64,000 nt of DNA from 39-52-133 sp035531075. Lineage in GTDB: Bacteria; Pseudomonadota; Gammaproteobacteria; Burkholderiales; Gallionellaceae. The stretch spans positions 1 through 64,000 of the forward strand of contig DATKTO010000022.1 in the NCBI GenBank assembly GCA_035531075.1, in the 5' to 3' direction. Position numbers and translations under genes: made by a program. This document shows positions 63,145-64,000 of the stretch, piece by piece; the stretch's first letter is position 1; every line of letters starts with the position of its first letter. The notes beneath the pieces were generated by a model. That model was given only the letters and a program-made list of their open reading frames with translations. It ran no database searches and had not been told where the DNA came from.

Positions 63145-63801
63145 GTGAATAATAAGTATCGCCTGCTGATTGTAGAAGACCACACGCTGCTGAGGGCTGG
63201 GTTGCGTGCATTGCTGTCGAAGGATTCGGATATCGAGATTGTCGGTGAGGCGATCAATGGTCGCGATGCGATCCAGGCAGTGGGGGTGCTATCGCCCCAC
63301 CTGGTGTTGATGGATCTGAACATGCCCGGGATGAACGGCATTGAAGCCATATTGGACATCAAGCGACGTTACCCGGAAACGCGGGTGCTGGTTCTGACCA
63401 TCCATAAGACCGAGGAATACATCCACGAAAGCCTGCGTGCGGGCGCTGACGGTTATATTCTCAAGGATGCGACTCACGAAGAATTGCGCGTGGCGATTCG
63501 CAGCGTGCTGAACGGCAAATCCTATCTTAGCCCTGACATCTCGGAAAAAGTAATAAATGGCTATCTCGGCACCCGAAATGGTACGACCGAAACAAGCATG
63601 TGGGACACGCTGACGCACCGGGAGCGGGAAGTGTTGAAGCTGGTGGCCGAAGGGCACCCGAACAAATACATTGCCGAATATTACTGCCTGAGTGTCAAGA
63701 CAGTGGAAAAGCACCGTTCCAATCTGATGAAGAAACTCGATATGCACAATGCATCGATGCTGACTGCCTACGCAATTGAGAAGGGATTACTGTCCAGATA
63801 G
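63145..63801 (+). CDS. NarL/FixJ family response regulator
   Basis: A 218-residue regulator with a receiver domain (about 6-122; phosphoacceptor Asp57 in LMDLNMPGMNG, conserved Thr and Lys further on, with LRAGADGYILKDAT) and a LuxR-type helix-turn-helix (about 150-215, LTHREREVLKLVAEG). Likely partner of the HisKA_3 kinase at 52088 because both belong to the same two-component class and bracket the locus. It starts with GTG, preceded by a GGGGG-rich ribosome binding site. No sensor or other output domain is present. Confidence 0.9.
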   Translation: MNNKYRLLIVEDHTLLRAGLRALLSKDSDIEIVGEAINGRDAIQAVGVLSPHLVLMDLNMPGMNGIEAILDIKRRYPETRVLVLTIHKTEEYIHESLRAGADGYILKDATHEELRVAIRSVLNGKSYLSPDISEKVINGYLGTRNGTTETSMWDTLTHREREVLKLVAEGHPNKYIAEYYCLSVKTVEKHRSNLMKKLDMHNASMLTAYAIEKGLLSR

Positions 63802-63961
63802 TGCTCTTAACAAAGGATGAAGCGCGGCTTAAAGCCTACTGGCAGACCAGCATTAGCAACACCACGAAAGCCCTATCCATGTATGCAGTGTTCAGTGTAT
63901 TGCGACTCATTGCCGGCTTGCGTTAGGTTTATTCAGAGTAAGTTACTACAGGGAGAGTGAG

Positions 63962-64000
63962 ATGAAAACTATTAAATACACGCTAGTATTATTTCTGCTT
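63962..64000 (+). CDS. Start of a secreted-looking protein, cut by the window end
   Basis: An ATG at 63962 follows a good ribosome binding site (GGGAGAG). The first 13 residues, MKTIKYTLVLFLL, have the lysines and hydrophobic run of a signal peptide. The rest is outside the window, so neither family nor length can be given. Its position just after the secretion locus makes it a candidate substrate or partner. Confidence 0.6.
   Translation, partial: MKTIKYTLVLFLL

Overview
The window is a gene-dense bacterial chromosome segment of moderately high GC. It reads as a betaproteobacterium, most likely of the Nitrosomonadales (Gallionellaceae or Sulfuricellaceae type). The reasons are the gene order rlmN-pilW-rodZ-ispG-hisS-yfgM-bamB-der-hfq-hflX-hflK-hflC-DUF2065-hisZ-purA, the use of HisZ, the TamA/TamB pair, and a chemoreceptor carrying a haem c motif. 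The lineage is inferred from gene content and order; no phylogeny was computed. No phage, insertion sequence, CRISPR array or tRNA gene was recognised.

Layout. Positions 1-350 hold the 3' end of a 5S rRNA, its strong terminator and a compact multi-hairpin element. From 0.35 to 7 kb come a DUF302 protein, an asparagine-synthase-family amidotransferase, a lemA/TPM/TPM operon, and an Lrp-type regulator divergent from leuA with a perfect AT-rich palindrome between them. From 7 to 15.5 kb, on the minus strand, lie tamB and tamA (outer-membrane assembly), a CapA-like protein and DNA polymerase X. From 15.7 to 28.4 kb come the haem-motif chemoreceptor, pepN, a CYTH-CHAD protein, a DrrAB-type ABC exporter, a plasma-membrane-type H+-ATPase and the lolCD lipoprotein-release genes.

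From 28.5 to 51.5 kb almost everything is on the plus strand. First is a poorly characterised pair: a HIT-superfamily nucleotidyltransferase-like protein and a phosphoglycerate-mutase-related protein. Then come accA-tilS, a dctPQM TRAP transporter with a good promoter before dctP and a terminator after it, and the long housekeeping run ndk to purA.

From 52 to 64 kb lies one coherent system. A soluble NarL-type histidine kinase (52088) and a NarL/FixJ response regulator (63145) bracket a hybrid secretion locus. The locus has true type II parts (GspG, GspF, GspE). Its inner-membrane platform resembles PilM/N/O/P of type IV pili rather than GspL/M/N/C. It also has a lipoprotein secretin with a C-terminal cohesin-like domain and three further pseudopilins, one lacking the usual Glu at +5. 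The ten genes from gspF to the last pseudopilin overlap or nearly abut and probably form one transcript, with gspG just upstream. A secreted-looking ORF starts at the right edge (63962) and could be a substrate. This locus is the most interesting part of the window. The prepilin peptidase it needs is not here.
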